The position numbers and the translations under genes are program-made. DNA of 48,167 nt from Asparagopsis taxiformis. Lineage: Eukaryota; Rhodophyta; Florideophyceae; Bonnemaisoniales; Bonnemaisoniaceae. The notes under the pieces were generated by a model that ran no database searches, was not told the DNA's origin, and worked only from the letters and a program-made list of their open reading frames with translations. Of the stretch, positions 21,016 through 31,650 are shown one piece after another. The first letter of the stretch is position 1. Every line of letters begins with the position of its first letter. Where the stretch lies: NCBI GenBank assembly GCA_030407315.1, contig JALQPE010000872.1:1-48167 (forward strand), written 5' to 3'.

Positions 21016-24000
21016 TCAGAGAGAAATGCCGAGATGGGCCGCTGCCTTGGTGGCCAACTGTTTCTTCGGAGTTGACCGTAGATATGCAAGCGCCATGTCT
21101 GGAACATCTTCGTAGATAGAAGCGATTGTAGACCATGTATAGTCCCGCTCATCCGGTAATCCGTCCCAGCGAATACGAAACCAAATGTTTTCGTGATTCT
21201 CCGCTATGTCGACGATTGAGTCCATAATTTCGTACCGTGCTTCCGTTCTATCTGCCAGCGCGAGTATATCTGCTGGGACGTCTGCTCCGTCCAGTGCGGC
21301 GCAATATCGAGTTAAACGTGCACAGTGGACCCGTTCACGTGCGTTACTATTCAGCTGCTGCACTACAAACACCAGTGGACTAACCACAGCTATTATGCGA
21401 CGTGGGCCGCACCACTTGAAGCGTAGTTTGTGATTCGATGTGTCCTGTCTGCGTACTAGGACGAGGTCACCAACTTGAAAATTCGGTTTCTGTATATTGG
21501 TAGCTTGGTTATGTTTGTCAATAGCGCGCTGTCTGCGAGCAGAGACTCTTTTCCCCACGTCCTTGTGAATCAAGTTTAGATTGTGTTGGAGGCGCTGAAT
21601 GTGTATTAGCTGCTGTGCTCTGGCGTGCTCAATTTCAACAGGTAAATTTGTAGATACCGCTGATCCGAGGATGGAAATTATCAGGTGCTGAGGTTGTATT
21701 CCAGTCATGACCTGAAGGGGAGAAAGTACTTGGTTTGAGGTATTCCTTCCTAGACGAGCGAGTGGAGCTTCATTAAGCGCTGATTGGATGATACCAATAA
21801 CTTGGGCCAATCGTGAGGGGCGAGCTTCAATTCGGCTAGGAGTGCGCGTGTTGCTGCAAGTATATCGCGGTTTAGACGCTCGATTGTGCCGTTTGCCCAA
21901 GGACTATAAGCCACTGTAGGGCGGTGGTCGATTCGATGGATGCGGGCTAACGCTGATAATGTAGAATTAATAAAGTGTGCACCTTGGTCCGAAACCCAAA
22001 AATCCGGTGCAGAGAACGTTCGATTCCATCTTGAGAGCACTTCTGCAGTATGTTCAGAGGTGGCGCGCGCGGTGGGTGATAGCCAACAATAGCCGCTCAG
22101 GTCATCCTTAAGAGCGAGGACATACATGTCTCCTTCTTCACTACTACCCATAAACAAGTAATCAAAATGTAAGACCTCATTCGGGCGGGTGGCGTGCAGA
22201 GTCAGAGCCAAAGGGCGTGGGACCTTTGATCCTGATTTAGCTAGCAGGCAGAGCAGACAATCCGAAACAAAATTCTGAACATCGCCACGCATGCCCTTCC
22301 AATAAAAATGCGGGCTGAGGATGTCATAAGTCGAATCGGATCCACGATGGCCTACAGAACCTGCATGAGCGATTGTTATTAGTATTAATTGAAGGTTAGT
22401 GTCCTCAGGTGGTATCCAAACCGCATTATTAATCTTAATGAGACCATCCTCGTCCTTGGTTGTGTGGACAGGCGGAGAGACGGTTGTGGTGCCTTGAGAG
22501 TCAAGTAAACGTCTGCGTGAAGGCCAGGAAGCGGTGTCAGGGCGCGGCGCGACGACGACCGCTGCATTTCCAGTACGCTCACGCACCCGACAGACGCGTG
22601 TGGGATGACCGCGATATCCGCGCATCCAACGAGTCATGATATCCGGTAGTGTGTTTAGCTCGCCCGCCACGTGCTCTATTTTGTAGTCAAAGGTTGACAA
22701 GAAAAGAGCCCATCTTATGACCTTGAGGATCTTATGGCGCCCCATAGATATATCAAATGCAGACGGATTAAACGTGAAAAGAAGATTACGGTGATCCGTA
22801 AATATGGTTGTGGACGAATCACATGAAAAGAAATGCGAAAGTTTGCGGAAGGACTGCACAATAGCGAACGCCTCCTTTTCGTACGTGGTCCAATGCTCCT
22901 GTGCATTGCTGAATGTTCCCGATAGAAATGCGAGCGGCGCGTGAGACTGTTGAATGACAGTCTTATTCAAATCATCAGCTGTGCATTGAGTCAGTACCGC
23001 TGCCCAGTGCACATCGCTTGCGTCTGTGTGGAGACAGAGCGTGAGCGCGGGGTTCCTATGAGCGGTGGTTACTGCGTTTCGAAGTTGTTCCTGCATTCCA
23101 GCATAGGCACGTGAGTGTGTACCGGACCATCCAATGTCTGCTAAACGTATACGGGCAATAGATTTCTTAGTTCGCTTGCCCGTTTTCTGATACGCTTGCT
23201 CTAGAATTTCTCGAAGGGGAGCAATTCGTTCCGCAAAACGAGGTATAGAACCAGACATCCACGTAGCCGCGTGTACATATTGTGATAGTTCCGATGCTGT
23301 GATTGGCTCTACAGCATCTTTTAAACCGCTGAGGTTTGCTGGGTCTAATGTTACACCATTGCCATCAATAATGCGACCGCACCACTTCACTTTGGTAGCG
23401 TAGAATCTAGACTTAGAAATAGATATAACCAAGTTTCGCTCTTGGCAGATGGATAGAAATCGGTCGAGTACTGAAAGTAGTTCCGTTTCATCCTTTGCGT
23501 GTATGACAAAGTCATCGATCCAAGCCAGAGTGTGGTCACGGAGAGTGGCGAAGCAAGGCTCTACACATGCTTGGAAGTTCTGTGCAGAGTTACAGGCGCC
23601 TTGGACAGTGCGCGTGGGCTGTACTACCCCGTTAGGTGTCATAAAAGCGTGGAGGTGTTGACTATCTTCGTGTAATGGTAGCTGCCAATAACCGCTGCAG
23701 AAGTCAATTATCGCGAATGCAGTAGAACCGTGGACATCAGATAGCACAGCCTCTATGTGAGGCATAGGCCATGCAGTTTTCACTGTAGCAGAGTTAATAG
23801 GCCTGTAGTCCATAGTAAGTCTGAACATTGCAGGTGGCTTTTTGGGAACTATTAATGGTGCAGCTACCCACTCAGTGTGTGTGGATGGCTTCACAAAACC
23901 CATACTGATGAGTTGTCCAACGTAGCGTGAGAGGAATTCGCGCTTCTCTGGTGGGTATCTGCGTGTCTTAGCGACTACTGGTGCAGCACCTTCCTTGAGA

Positions 24001-25757
24001 CGAAGCTTTAACGGAGGGACAGCGGCGGGTTTACCCTTATCCAGTCGCACACGTACAAACATGCGATATTTTTCCAGCAAATCTTTGAGATGTTTTTGTC
24101 CTGAGGGGGAGATGCCTTCTTCAGAAGCATTGTTAAGCCGTTCTGTTAGCGCTTCCTCCCATTCTGCGTTAGTCTCAGGCCCAAGATCACACCAGTCCGG
24201 TGTACCTTCGTCATCATTTTCTACATCATCCGTATGAAATACTCCTTCCAAAACTCGTGATGCACGTCCTGTACCATAGGTCGTTCCATGGATTGATAGT
24301 GCGTCGGCATCGACACTACCAGCATATTTGTCCGCGGCGGCGGAAAGAACCTTATGGGTGTCGAGTCCCAGAGCCTCGAGTATGGGACGGCCCAGAAGGG
24401 GCTCGGGAACGTCTTGTTCGCTTACTAACCAGCGCAGTCGTCGCAATTTTAGGGATGTACCATGCCTAATGTGAATTTCTGTGTCTATGACAGCTGTGTA
24501 CTCACATTTTAGTTTAGGCTGTACTCCAAGAGTAGTACATGCAGCCATATTGAATACGCGGGTCTTTGGGAGCTTCTCAATAGCTACCGTAGCGCCCGAT
24601 CTTTGGATGCGCGCTAGTAAAGGGGCACCCATTATGTTAGCATCAGCACCATTGTCCGCGCATACGGTCTCGCGGATTACTTCACCAAATGTTGCGTTGA
24701 ATAATACCGTAGATTCTTCAACTTTCTTCGACTCAGTAGTTCGCTTGGCACCATCTTGGCGATTATTGACCATACTGTTCCGGCGTTTGTCAAAGATAGC
24801 TTTTTTCTGATCGCTAGGGCATTCTTTGCAGTCCCTGAATAAATGGTGTATTCCAAGTTCTGCGTGGGGAGGCCAGAGACAGAGCGGGAGCTGTTTCTCG
24901 GATGTGCTTGCTCTTGTGCTATCGTGTTTGAAACGTGTACGTCTATGGGGTGTTCGACTGTGTTTCCTATTGCTTTCTGTACGAGAAGACAAGCTGGTGT
25001 TGTCATATTTATCGCATGCGCGTGCCTCTTCAGTGAGACGCTCGATAAATTCAGGGACATCCTTCTCGAGCGCTGTGTCAAACTTGATTAATCGTAGCAT
25101 TTCCGCCTTGAGCGCAGGCGGTTGTACTTTTCGTAGCATTAGGTGTACGGTTTGTTTAGGGTTTCGCGTGGGGAATTCTTCACATCCGGCACGTTCTAAC
25201 CTTTCTAGAAAATTGGCTCCGTACTGTGTCACCCGTGCATCGCTATCAGCAATGTGTGACGGCCAGCGCACTTGCGACACCGCTTTCTCAATAGTATCTG
25301 GGTTATCGCGTTGTTTGGCGCTCACCAGTGAGCGTAGGTACGCTTCTATTTGATCGGATGTTACTGTTTTAACCGTTGCCCCAGGGGCGAATTCCCTTAA
25401 TTTCTTTAGGAATATTAGTTGTTTCAGTAGTGCTCGATCGACTGACACTGTGTAAGGCGCGACCTTTAGCGATGGGACCTCGGCGGCTTTTAACGCAACC
25501 TCGAGCTCGTATCGTTCTCTTTCACGAAGAAATATAGAAACTTTGACAGGGTCAATAGAGCGGAGGATGGGGGCACTTATGGGGGTGAATACTGGCGCAC
25601 TGGAGCGCGTGGATATGGCGGAAGATGCAAATGCATTGTCTTGAGTGTCATCTTCGAATGTGTCGTCGTCCATGGTATCTGTAAAGTCGGATGGACGGTG
25701 AGAGGTAAGTGGAGAACGGAGTGGCGAGTCGGTGCGCTTTGTTTTTCTCGTGTTCAT
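21016..25757 (-). CDS. Gag-Pol polyprotein of the chromovirus, one frameshift
   Basis: The frame opens at 25757 and runs 1,335 residues to 21750. The remainder continues in another frame to 21016, with the shift at ~21806 inside integrase. Residues 1-~330 are Gag-like, with a Cys/His segment at 293-313 that is not a standard zinc knuckle. Protease has ADNGADANIM (D368), where most relatives have D-S/T-G. Reverse transcriptase has D685 and the catalytic box WIDD (746-749) instead of the usual Y-x-D-D. RNase H starts at HTDAS (D912). Integrase has H1131, H1137, C1167, C1170 and D1199, D1257, E1293. The C-terminal ORF carries a chromodomain (IWFRIRWDGLPDERDYTW), which in chromoviruses targets insertion to marked chromatin. 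Gag and Pol are fused without a stop. The single frameshift may be a mutation or a sequencing error. Confidence 0.9.
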
Positions 25758-25829
25758 GTGTTAAACAATGCGAGATGTGAAGGGTACCCTAGATTCAGAA
25801 CGGTTTCCTCAGAATAGTTCAGAAATTTC

Positions 25830-26139
25830 TGTGGCCCTTATCGGAGGAATCAGTAGCGCAGGAGGTCACTCTCGGTTGTGTGCTGTGTTTTTTTACCTCT
25901 GTCTATGTCTTCTTGGCGGTCTCGGCGATTATCTATTTAAGTAGATCGTAAGCCCTAGCGGCAATCGCGCAGAAACTAATTAGCTGCCATGTAATAACCT
26001 TCGGGTATTCACACTCCCGAAGTAGGTGCTAAATTATTACGTTGACATGTAAATATTCAGGACTGCGCATTACTGTTGTTACGTGTCTGAATAATTGCCA
26101 CGTGTTGGTTAACAAGGTAGAGGGGTCATGATGGCTACA
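25830..26139 (-). repeat. LTR (5' LTR of the minus-strand element)
   Basis: 310 bp, the partner of 20672-20981. Transcription of the element would start here and run leftward. Confidence 0.95.
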
Positions 26140-26334
26140 ATGTGAATGGAGGAGTCGTGATGCCCAATCACTGGAACTATTTGGCAGCTTCATGGAATGG
26201 CGAAACGGGCATTTGCAGACTACGCATCGACAACACGACGATTGAGGGTAGGAGAGAGGAAAACGCATGTGATGAAAAAGAAGTCCAAAGCAGTGATAGA
26301 GAATTTCACGACGTTGGTGTGAAAGGAGACTGAA

Positions 26335-28759
26335 TGAATCAAAGGTTTGTCCGGAGGTTGAAGTGGCTGTTTATCATGAACGTTGCGGCCAATTGAATGA
26401 CTCTGATGGGCGTCAGTCATTTTAGGAGCGTCTTGTGTCGCAGTTTTGATCACAGAGTTTCACAATACAACGCAGAACGTTCGTTTGATGGTGGATTATT
26501 AGTGACACAGATTGAACTGGAGTAGATGCGCGTTGAAAACCAAGCTGCAGTAGACAGTCCACACCCTCGTCATCTGTGCCTTTCATTTCCTACCTTAGCA
26601 GCGCTCTATACTGCTCACTGCCAATTTGCCCACCGCTGCTCTTCCCACAAATTACTTGTGCCCACATTTAGCATACGATGTATCCTCATGAGATTAAATG
26701 TGCAATTTTAATCTGTTCACCGTTGAGCCAGTCGCAATAGAACTCTGAGCGCACTCTCACCCCATTGTACACAGGTATTGGATGAACACATCGTTTGGAT
26801 CTCTTCGCAGTACCGTTCTATGCCGGATCTCAAAGGCGTTGACGTTTCTTCAGTCACACATCGCACAGCCCAGAGCGGACTGGAGTATCAGCTGGGTCGG
26901 CAGCATTATCTGCTTGCCACTATTAGTCGACACGTGGATTGAGACTAGGCCGTGGGCCAATATTTTTTTGAAATGCGAGACTATCAACTCCACACGCAAG
27001 AGCATTACAGTACACGTGCAGAACTTGAGCGTCGCAGACGCACATGCGACTCAATGGAGAGGGGCAAGACTGTCATCTCGAAAAACGCTGTTTTCTATTA
27101 AAATTCTGCCTAATCAGGGATCCCTGACAAGGAGGATCACTGATCCCCCTCATCCACCATTCTACTGTAGTCCTTTTTCCGTATTCCTTCTTGGTCTCCA
27201 GGCAAAGGTCATGTTTGGTTCAAGTAGCATCCTTCCGGCTGGCACTGGATCAAGCTTTCTCTGTAAAGAACAGATATATTTCTTTGAATTCCTTGACTTT
27301 AGCATGGTATCGCGATCGACAGAAAGGTTCCACTTTTTTGCCGATCCTTCCATCCTCTCTCCTGTACATACAATGATTTCTTCCATGATCCTTCTGGAAT
27401 ACAAGTCACCGATCCAGTAATCCAGTTTAAAACGAAAAGATGATTGGATATATCTAGTTTTATTGTGGTTCATTCTCTCCCAACGCAGCCTGATCTCAAC
27501 CTGTATCAGCAAATAAAATAAGTATCAATGCTTCCACTAACCACGTCATCATGTACGTTTTTGCTCAACGTCTACGGCCCTAGACAATTGACATTCTCAA
27601 CCACGCCTTTGACAGCGATTGGTTCACAATATCTACCCTAGCCGCCTGCTTTGTTTCTTAGTGAAATAAATCACCTCATCGCGGTAAAGCTCTTGGTCCC
27701 CAAGAGATGAAATTCACCCGCCATGGACTGGATATCTCTTGCTTCTGAAATGAAGCCAAATTCTCCGCATTGACTAAGATTCTGTTAAACGAAAGGTGCG
27801 AAATAATTTCACAGCAAGGGTACAATAAGCTAGAAGATGCTACTCTTGTATCAAATGGTAGAAGAGATCGAATCACCGTTTCTTGACCGTCGGAGATCAA
27901 ATTGTAAACATTGAGTGCAGCAGAACAGTCGAAAGGCACAAATGCTTCACTCGAATACAGTTACAAGGAATAAACCTAAACGCCCCATCACATCCACACT
28001 TCTATTTCAAAAAAGGATATACAAGATCCATGGTAGCTCCGTATCTCAGCTATTTTCGAGGGGGTTTTCATCACAGATCTCTCCAGATGCCCGTATCCTG
28101 AAAATCATCAGCTCTGCAACAGAACAAGCTGGAGGATACCCTGGGAAGACCTATTCCCAGAATTGATACACTCTGTGTTATTTCCTAATTGTTGTCTTAT
28201 TCGTTGGCGACATTGCAAAGCGACCAATTCTGCAACGGCATCATGATGCATAAACGGAACATATTCTGATCATCTGGGACCAACGGTGTCCTCGAGCCGA
28301 GAAATATATTTTAGTCTTTGAATTGAAATTCGAAGAGGACCTTTTGGAAACATCCTTGACGAAAATTCACTATTCTCAGAATGGCAGGGGGCAGTCGTTT
28401 AGCGAACAAGTTATTCCCGCGCATCCCTTGGCGTTGACACTCCAAACCCCAAATGATCCAAGCTCCACGATTACATGAATACCAATTTCTTCGTCTTGCA
28501 AGAGAGAGTGCAACATTTTGATCTGCATTTGCTATGAAAGACCCTGCTCCCATCCTGGAGATAAAGTCATCACGGCATGCATATTTCTCTTACAAACATT
28601 TCTCTTCTGATGTTATGTATTTTACATTGTGCGACATTCCTTGTTCTCCTGGATGGCCGCCATCCAGGATTTAAACTCATGAGCTGGCTCTTCGTCGACG
28701 AGTAGAACTTCCTTACGACACATCAAGCCTATCGATTGTAAAACAGACTCACTTTCAAC
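26335..28759. other. Region without a confident gene
   Basis: Both strands hold scattered open frames of 60-212 codons with no recognised family. Some minus-strand pieces (27676-27939, 28311-28553, and the short run at ~28622-28720) have protein-like composition but lie in different frames. A decayed or multi-intron minus-strand gene is possible. I cannot join the pieces with defensible splice sites. Confidence 0.35.
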
Positions 28760-29455
28760 ATGAAAACCTTCATTCTTTCTGCACTTCTTGTGTTCTCGCT
28801 CTTCTCGACTCATCCATGCACTACCAACGCCCAACGCTTCCCGATCAGACGTGCGGGTCCTCTGCGCAGAAACGAGTTTCTTACGCCGGAAAACCTCATC
28901 AGATTCAATGAAGCCCAAGAGGGACTAACCTGTCCGCGAAACATCTGCTTTGCTCTCGATGGATCCTCTGCAATCACAGAAGAGGAGTACACAAAAATGG
29001 TATCATTTGCTCAGGTTATTGCCGCAATTACACGCACCGACCGAGCCGTGAACTTTGCTGCAGGTCAGTATGGCACAGCAGCAAGACTTATAGCTCGTTT
29101 TGGGAGACGGGGAATTCTGAGCGCGCTTCTTCGATCTCGACCGACTCTTTCTGAAATAATCTTCATCACACCAGGATTATTGTTCTGCAATAGGGAAATT
29201 GATGATGGCGTTCGTCCCAGTACTGTCATTCTTATTGGAGACGGTGAGTTCAACTTTCGGTCCGGGCCGAGCAGCTTCGTCGAGATAAATTACAGTGATG
29301 ATAGTGTGAGGAGGCTAGTGGCTGTTGGAGTTGGTCCCGGAAGCGAAGAAAGGCTAGGGGAGTCTTTGGGTCGTCCTGAGAGTGTTGTGGCAGCTGTGGA
29401 CGAGCCCAATGCGGTAGATGCAGTTCTACGAGTCGTTGAGGCAGCATGTGCATAA
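28760..29455 (+). CDS. Secreted von Willebrand factor A (VWA) domain protein
   Basis: This 231-residue single-exon protein has a signal peptide at 1-~25 (Lys then a hydrophobic core, ending TTNAQ). The VWA fold starts at NICFALDGSS (62-70), continues with the amphipathic helix EEYTKMVSFAQVIAAI, has the central strand STVILIGDGE and closes with RRLVAVGVGPGSEERL...VVEAACA. The metal-binding MIDAS motif, normally D-x-S-x-S, reads D67-G-S69-S-A71. The last Ser is replaced, so metal-dependent ligand binding may be weakened. It is one of three small secreted-protein genes in 28.7-35.1 kb, suggesting a cell-wall or extracellular role, which is inferred. No TATA box is evident. A poly(A) signal lies ~70 nt past the stop. 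Confidence 0.82.
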   Translation: MKTFILSALLVFSLFSTHPCTTNAQRFPIRRAGPLRRNEFLTPENLIRFNEAQEGLTCPRNICFALDGSSAITEEEYTKMVSFAQVIAAITRTDRAVNFAAGQYGTAARLIARFGRRGILSALLRSRPTLSEIIFITPGLLFCNREIDDGVRPSTVILIGDGEFNFRSGPSSFVEINYSDDSVRRLVAVGVGPGSEERLGESLGRPESVVAAVDEPNAVDAVLRVVEAACA

Positions 29456-29523
29456 TGCTGTGCAATTTAGAGTGTTGCAGGAAACCACTTCTTGGCTAGC
29501 TGGTGGATTTGTCCCGTTTAATG

Positions 29524-29529
29524 AATAAA
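29524..29529 (+). terminator. AATAAA polyadenylation signal
   Basis: Canonical hexamer 69 bases after the stop of the VWA gene. Confidence 0.55.
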
Positions 29530-30812
29530 AGGAACAAGATGTTTTTGAAGGCCATGTTTGTCTTCCAGATATTTGTCCCATTATTGGCGAAACTCCTTGA
29601 GGGAATAAAGATATTTTATCTAGCCCCTGGAAACGAACACGTACACGGCGAATTAGGCTCATTCCAACTAATTACTTTCGAACAGATCGATAGTTTGATA
29701 TCTCGAGAGGAGCAATCGTTTCCTGATGCACGGTGATCATAACCGTTTGGTTTGCAAACTGGATCATGATGTTACCAATCATATTAGAGTACATTGCATA
29801 AGTTTGCTCTTGCTCAAGCGCACATGCTCATGTAAGACGTCCAGCTGGCCTGGAGGTTCCATTACGTCGTTTGGGAGTGTGCTTGCACTACTATGTGAAT
29901 TGCCTTTCAATCTCTGCACTTTCACGACGCAACGCAGGTGGCTTCGAATACAATGCCTGACAAAATATGAAGCCACGTCATCGGATGCCAGCTGTTGTGA
30001 GTCCTGTCTAATCTGATAGTCTTGGAATAATTTTAAAATTGAAATATAACTCGAGATCAGTAAGTCGGCCAACACATTCCCTGAGCGGCTTTGAGATGTA
30101 ACCTCTATGAAATGGTTAGCTTTCCATTTGTAGCGTGGAATCATTGATGCTGTGAGAATATTCATGTTCTTCATTTTCCTCCCTCGCCAATCAGCTCCGC
30201 TCCATTCCGATATCCATATCTTCAGCCTAGATTGTAACGCAAGTGCCTGCGCTAATACAAGATGCTTTATGCTCTAGATTTTCTGCGCAGAAACATGCAT
30301 CAATCTAGAAGGGATCTTCTTGCCTATCGTTATCTCAAATACTGATTGTCCCTCTCATAAGGCTCTCTGCGGCCTTCTGCAACGTCTTGCTCGAAGTGAG
30401 GTGTCACGTTTCGTTGTTTTCAAGCCATGCATTGTCTCCTTCGGCAAAATGATGAAAGAACTGTGCTAGGGTTATCCTGAAAATCTGGTCGTTTATTGGA
30501 ACCTTTTGCATAGGAGATGACTGTCCTCCGGGATGGTTTGATTCTGGCTAGAGTGAATGTTTCTCTGTACTCAGACGTAATGAAATACATATGTGTTTAT
30601 ACATTTACATCAATCTATAGCGATTTCGAACTAGGTCAATCCAGGATTTGTTTCTCATCCACCAATATAGTACGTTGCTGCTCGAAAAACCCGGAGGCTT
30701 TTTGTCTTCCATATACTTGCATGGTACTCATCAAACTTTCAGAGTTTTGAGATGAAACTTTTCCTGATACGTGTAACCTATTAGGTAATTCATCGAAGAG
30801 ATGAAGCATCAG
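29530..30812. other. Intergenic region
   Basis: Several short open frames (for example 29779-30174 minus and 30517-30750 plus) have no recognised family or promoter, and I do not call them. No repeat is seen. Confidence 0.4.
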
Positions 30813-30820
30813 TATATAAA
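30813..30820 (+). promoter_or_regulatory. TATA box of the Leu/Pro-repeat gene
   Basis: TATATAAA lies 57 bases before the start codon. The distance fits a TATA-directed start site with a short 5' leader. Confidence 0.7.
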
Positions 30821-30876
30821 TCCCTTCCCAAAAGCGTAAAAGAAACTTTTAGGGTCATATTCGCTTTGTCACTGAT

Positions 30877-31650
30877 ATGCCCAGCATGAAGCTGTTCACT
30901 CTCACTATACTAGCATTGGTTTTCGCGATTTCCAGCGCGGCGATAATACCTTCCGAAGATGAAGATATTGTGGATCGTGAGGTGATTCAAGGTCTTCTCC
31001 CGCAGTTCACGGCTCTCCCCGAGATTCCTGGTCTACCACAACTTCCAGGTTTGCCGCAAATTCCGGGAATAATGATTCCTGGTCTACCAAATCTGAATCT
31101 TGATGGTCTCGCGCTCCCAATGATTCCAGGTCTACCGAATCTAAACCTTGGTGGTCTCGCGTTCCCAATGATTCCTGGTCTACCGAATCTAAACCTTGGT
31201 GGTCTCGCGTTCCCGATGATTCCCGGCCTACCGAATTTGAATCTTGATGGTCTCGCGCTCCCAATGATTCCTGGGCTACCGAATTTGAATCTTGACGGTC
31301 TTGCGTTCCCGATGATTCCTGGTCTACCGAATCTAAACCTTGGCGGTCTCGCGTTCCCGATGATTCCTGGTCTACCGAATCTAAACCTTGGTGGTCTCGC
31401 GTTCCCACAGATCCCACGACTCCCGCCTATTTCACAGATTCCTGGAGTACCAGAAATTCCTGGTCTGACGTCTTGTCCAGAACTCTGCCATGATGGCGAG
31501 ATGCTTGCAAACTTGGGCTGTCTTGTTGTCCCGGTGAACAACTGTGGAGTTCAACCATGCATGAGGGGTGATGGATCTTCAGGCTTCACTTGTACTGTTC
31601 AATCCGCTGAGGAAGCAGAACCCTCTCCGGAACCAGTCGCAATGAGCTAA
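30877..31650 (+). CDS. Secreted protein with seven 16-residue repeats and a Cys-rich tail
   Basis: This 257-residue single-exon protein has a signal peptide (residues ~4-22; Met4 gives the more typical start KLFTLTILALVFA). A short acidic pro-like segment (EDEDIVDRE) and PGLPQLPGLPQIPG follow. Residues 66-177 are seven perfect-length repeats of the type MIPGLPNLNLGGLAFP, varying only at G/D and F/L. After a Pro-rich hinge, residues ~200-245 contain six Cys (SCPELC, LGC, NNC, PC, FTC), as in a small disulphide-bonded module, and the end is acidic. The repeats are Leu/Pro/Asn/Gly rich, suggesting a structural or matrix protein at the cell surface. No named family is recognised. Large minus-strand frames here are shadows of the repeat. 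Confidence 0.85.
   Translation: MPSMKLFTLTILALVFAISSAAIIPSEDEDIVDREVIQGLLPQFTALPEIPGLPQLPGLPQIPGIMIPGLPNLNLDGLALPMIPGLPNLNLGGLAFPMIPGLPNLNLGGLAFPMIPGLPNLNLDGLALPMIPGLPNLNLDGLAFPMIPGLPNLNLGGLAFPMIPGLPNLNLGGLAFPQIPRLPPISQIPGVPEIPGLTSCPELCHDGEMLANLGCLVVPVNNCGVQPCMRGDGSSGFTCTVQSAEEAEPSPEPVAMS
31072..31407 (+). repeat. 48-bp coding tandem repeat, seven units
   Basis: Seven in-frame 48-base units encode the 16-residue repeat of the secreted protein. Differences between units are few and partly synonymous, indicating recent expansion or homogenisation. Confidence 0.9.

Larger units (their letters stand above)
20672..26139 (-). mobile_element. Full-length Ty3/Gypsy chromovirus LTR retrotransposon
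   Basis: The element is 5,468 bp, with 310-bp LTRs ending TGT...ACA and a 4-bp target duplication ATGT (20668-20671 and 26140-26143). Coding runs on the minus strand. The LTRs appear identical by eye, indicating recent insertion. The base following the 5' LTR (just left of 25830, minus strand) begins GAAATTTCTG rather than the usual TGG of a tRNA primer site. A G-rich polypurine-like tract, ATGGGGGCTG, lies next to the 3' LTR (~20982-20991). Confidence 0.93.
19889..26334 (+). pseudogene. LamG / concanavalin-like repeat protein remnant, split by a retrotransposon
   Basis: Two pieces, 19889-20671 and 26140-26334, join in frame when the LTR element and one copy of its ATGT target duplication are removed. 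They contain three related beta-sandwich segments. The first has WSSIAFSWDGKMPDIYING then FHEFGVKMDSKSDYFVGD. The second is around NGVLAVYLRNK...IYTNPNGFSNQQ. The third has WNYLAASWNGETG then FHDVGVKGD. The pattern W..(I/L)A.SW(D/N)G.....I.. is typical of LamG-type carbohydrate- or protein-binding domains of secreted proteins. The 5' end is lost against the R381 repeat, with no start codon or signal peptide. A TGA stops the third segment before its end, so decay probably began before the insertion. Confidence 0.65.

Noticed and set aside
21750..21900. Programmed ribosomal frameshift between the two chromovirus frames
   Set aside because: The shift lies inside integrase, not between gag and pol, and no slippery heptamer with a downstream structure is evident. 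A simple indel explains it better.
26782..27512. A 212-codon plus-strand frame and an opposing 116-codon minus-strand frame
   Set aside because: Neither has a recognisable domain or promoter, and the two exclude each other. Composition alone does not support either.
30987..31541. Long minus-strand frames opposite the Leu/Pro-repeat protein
   Set aside because: They are the antisense of a 48-bp in-frame repeat. The plus strand has the signal peptide, TATA box and Cys-rich tail.
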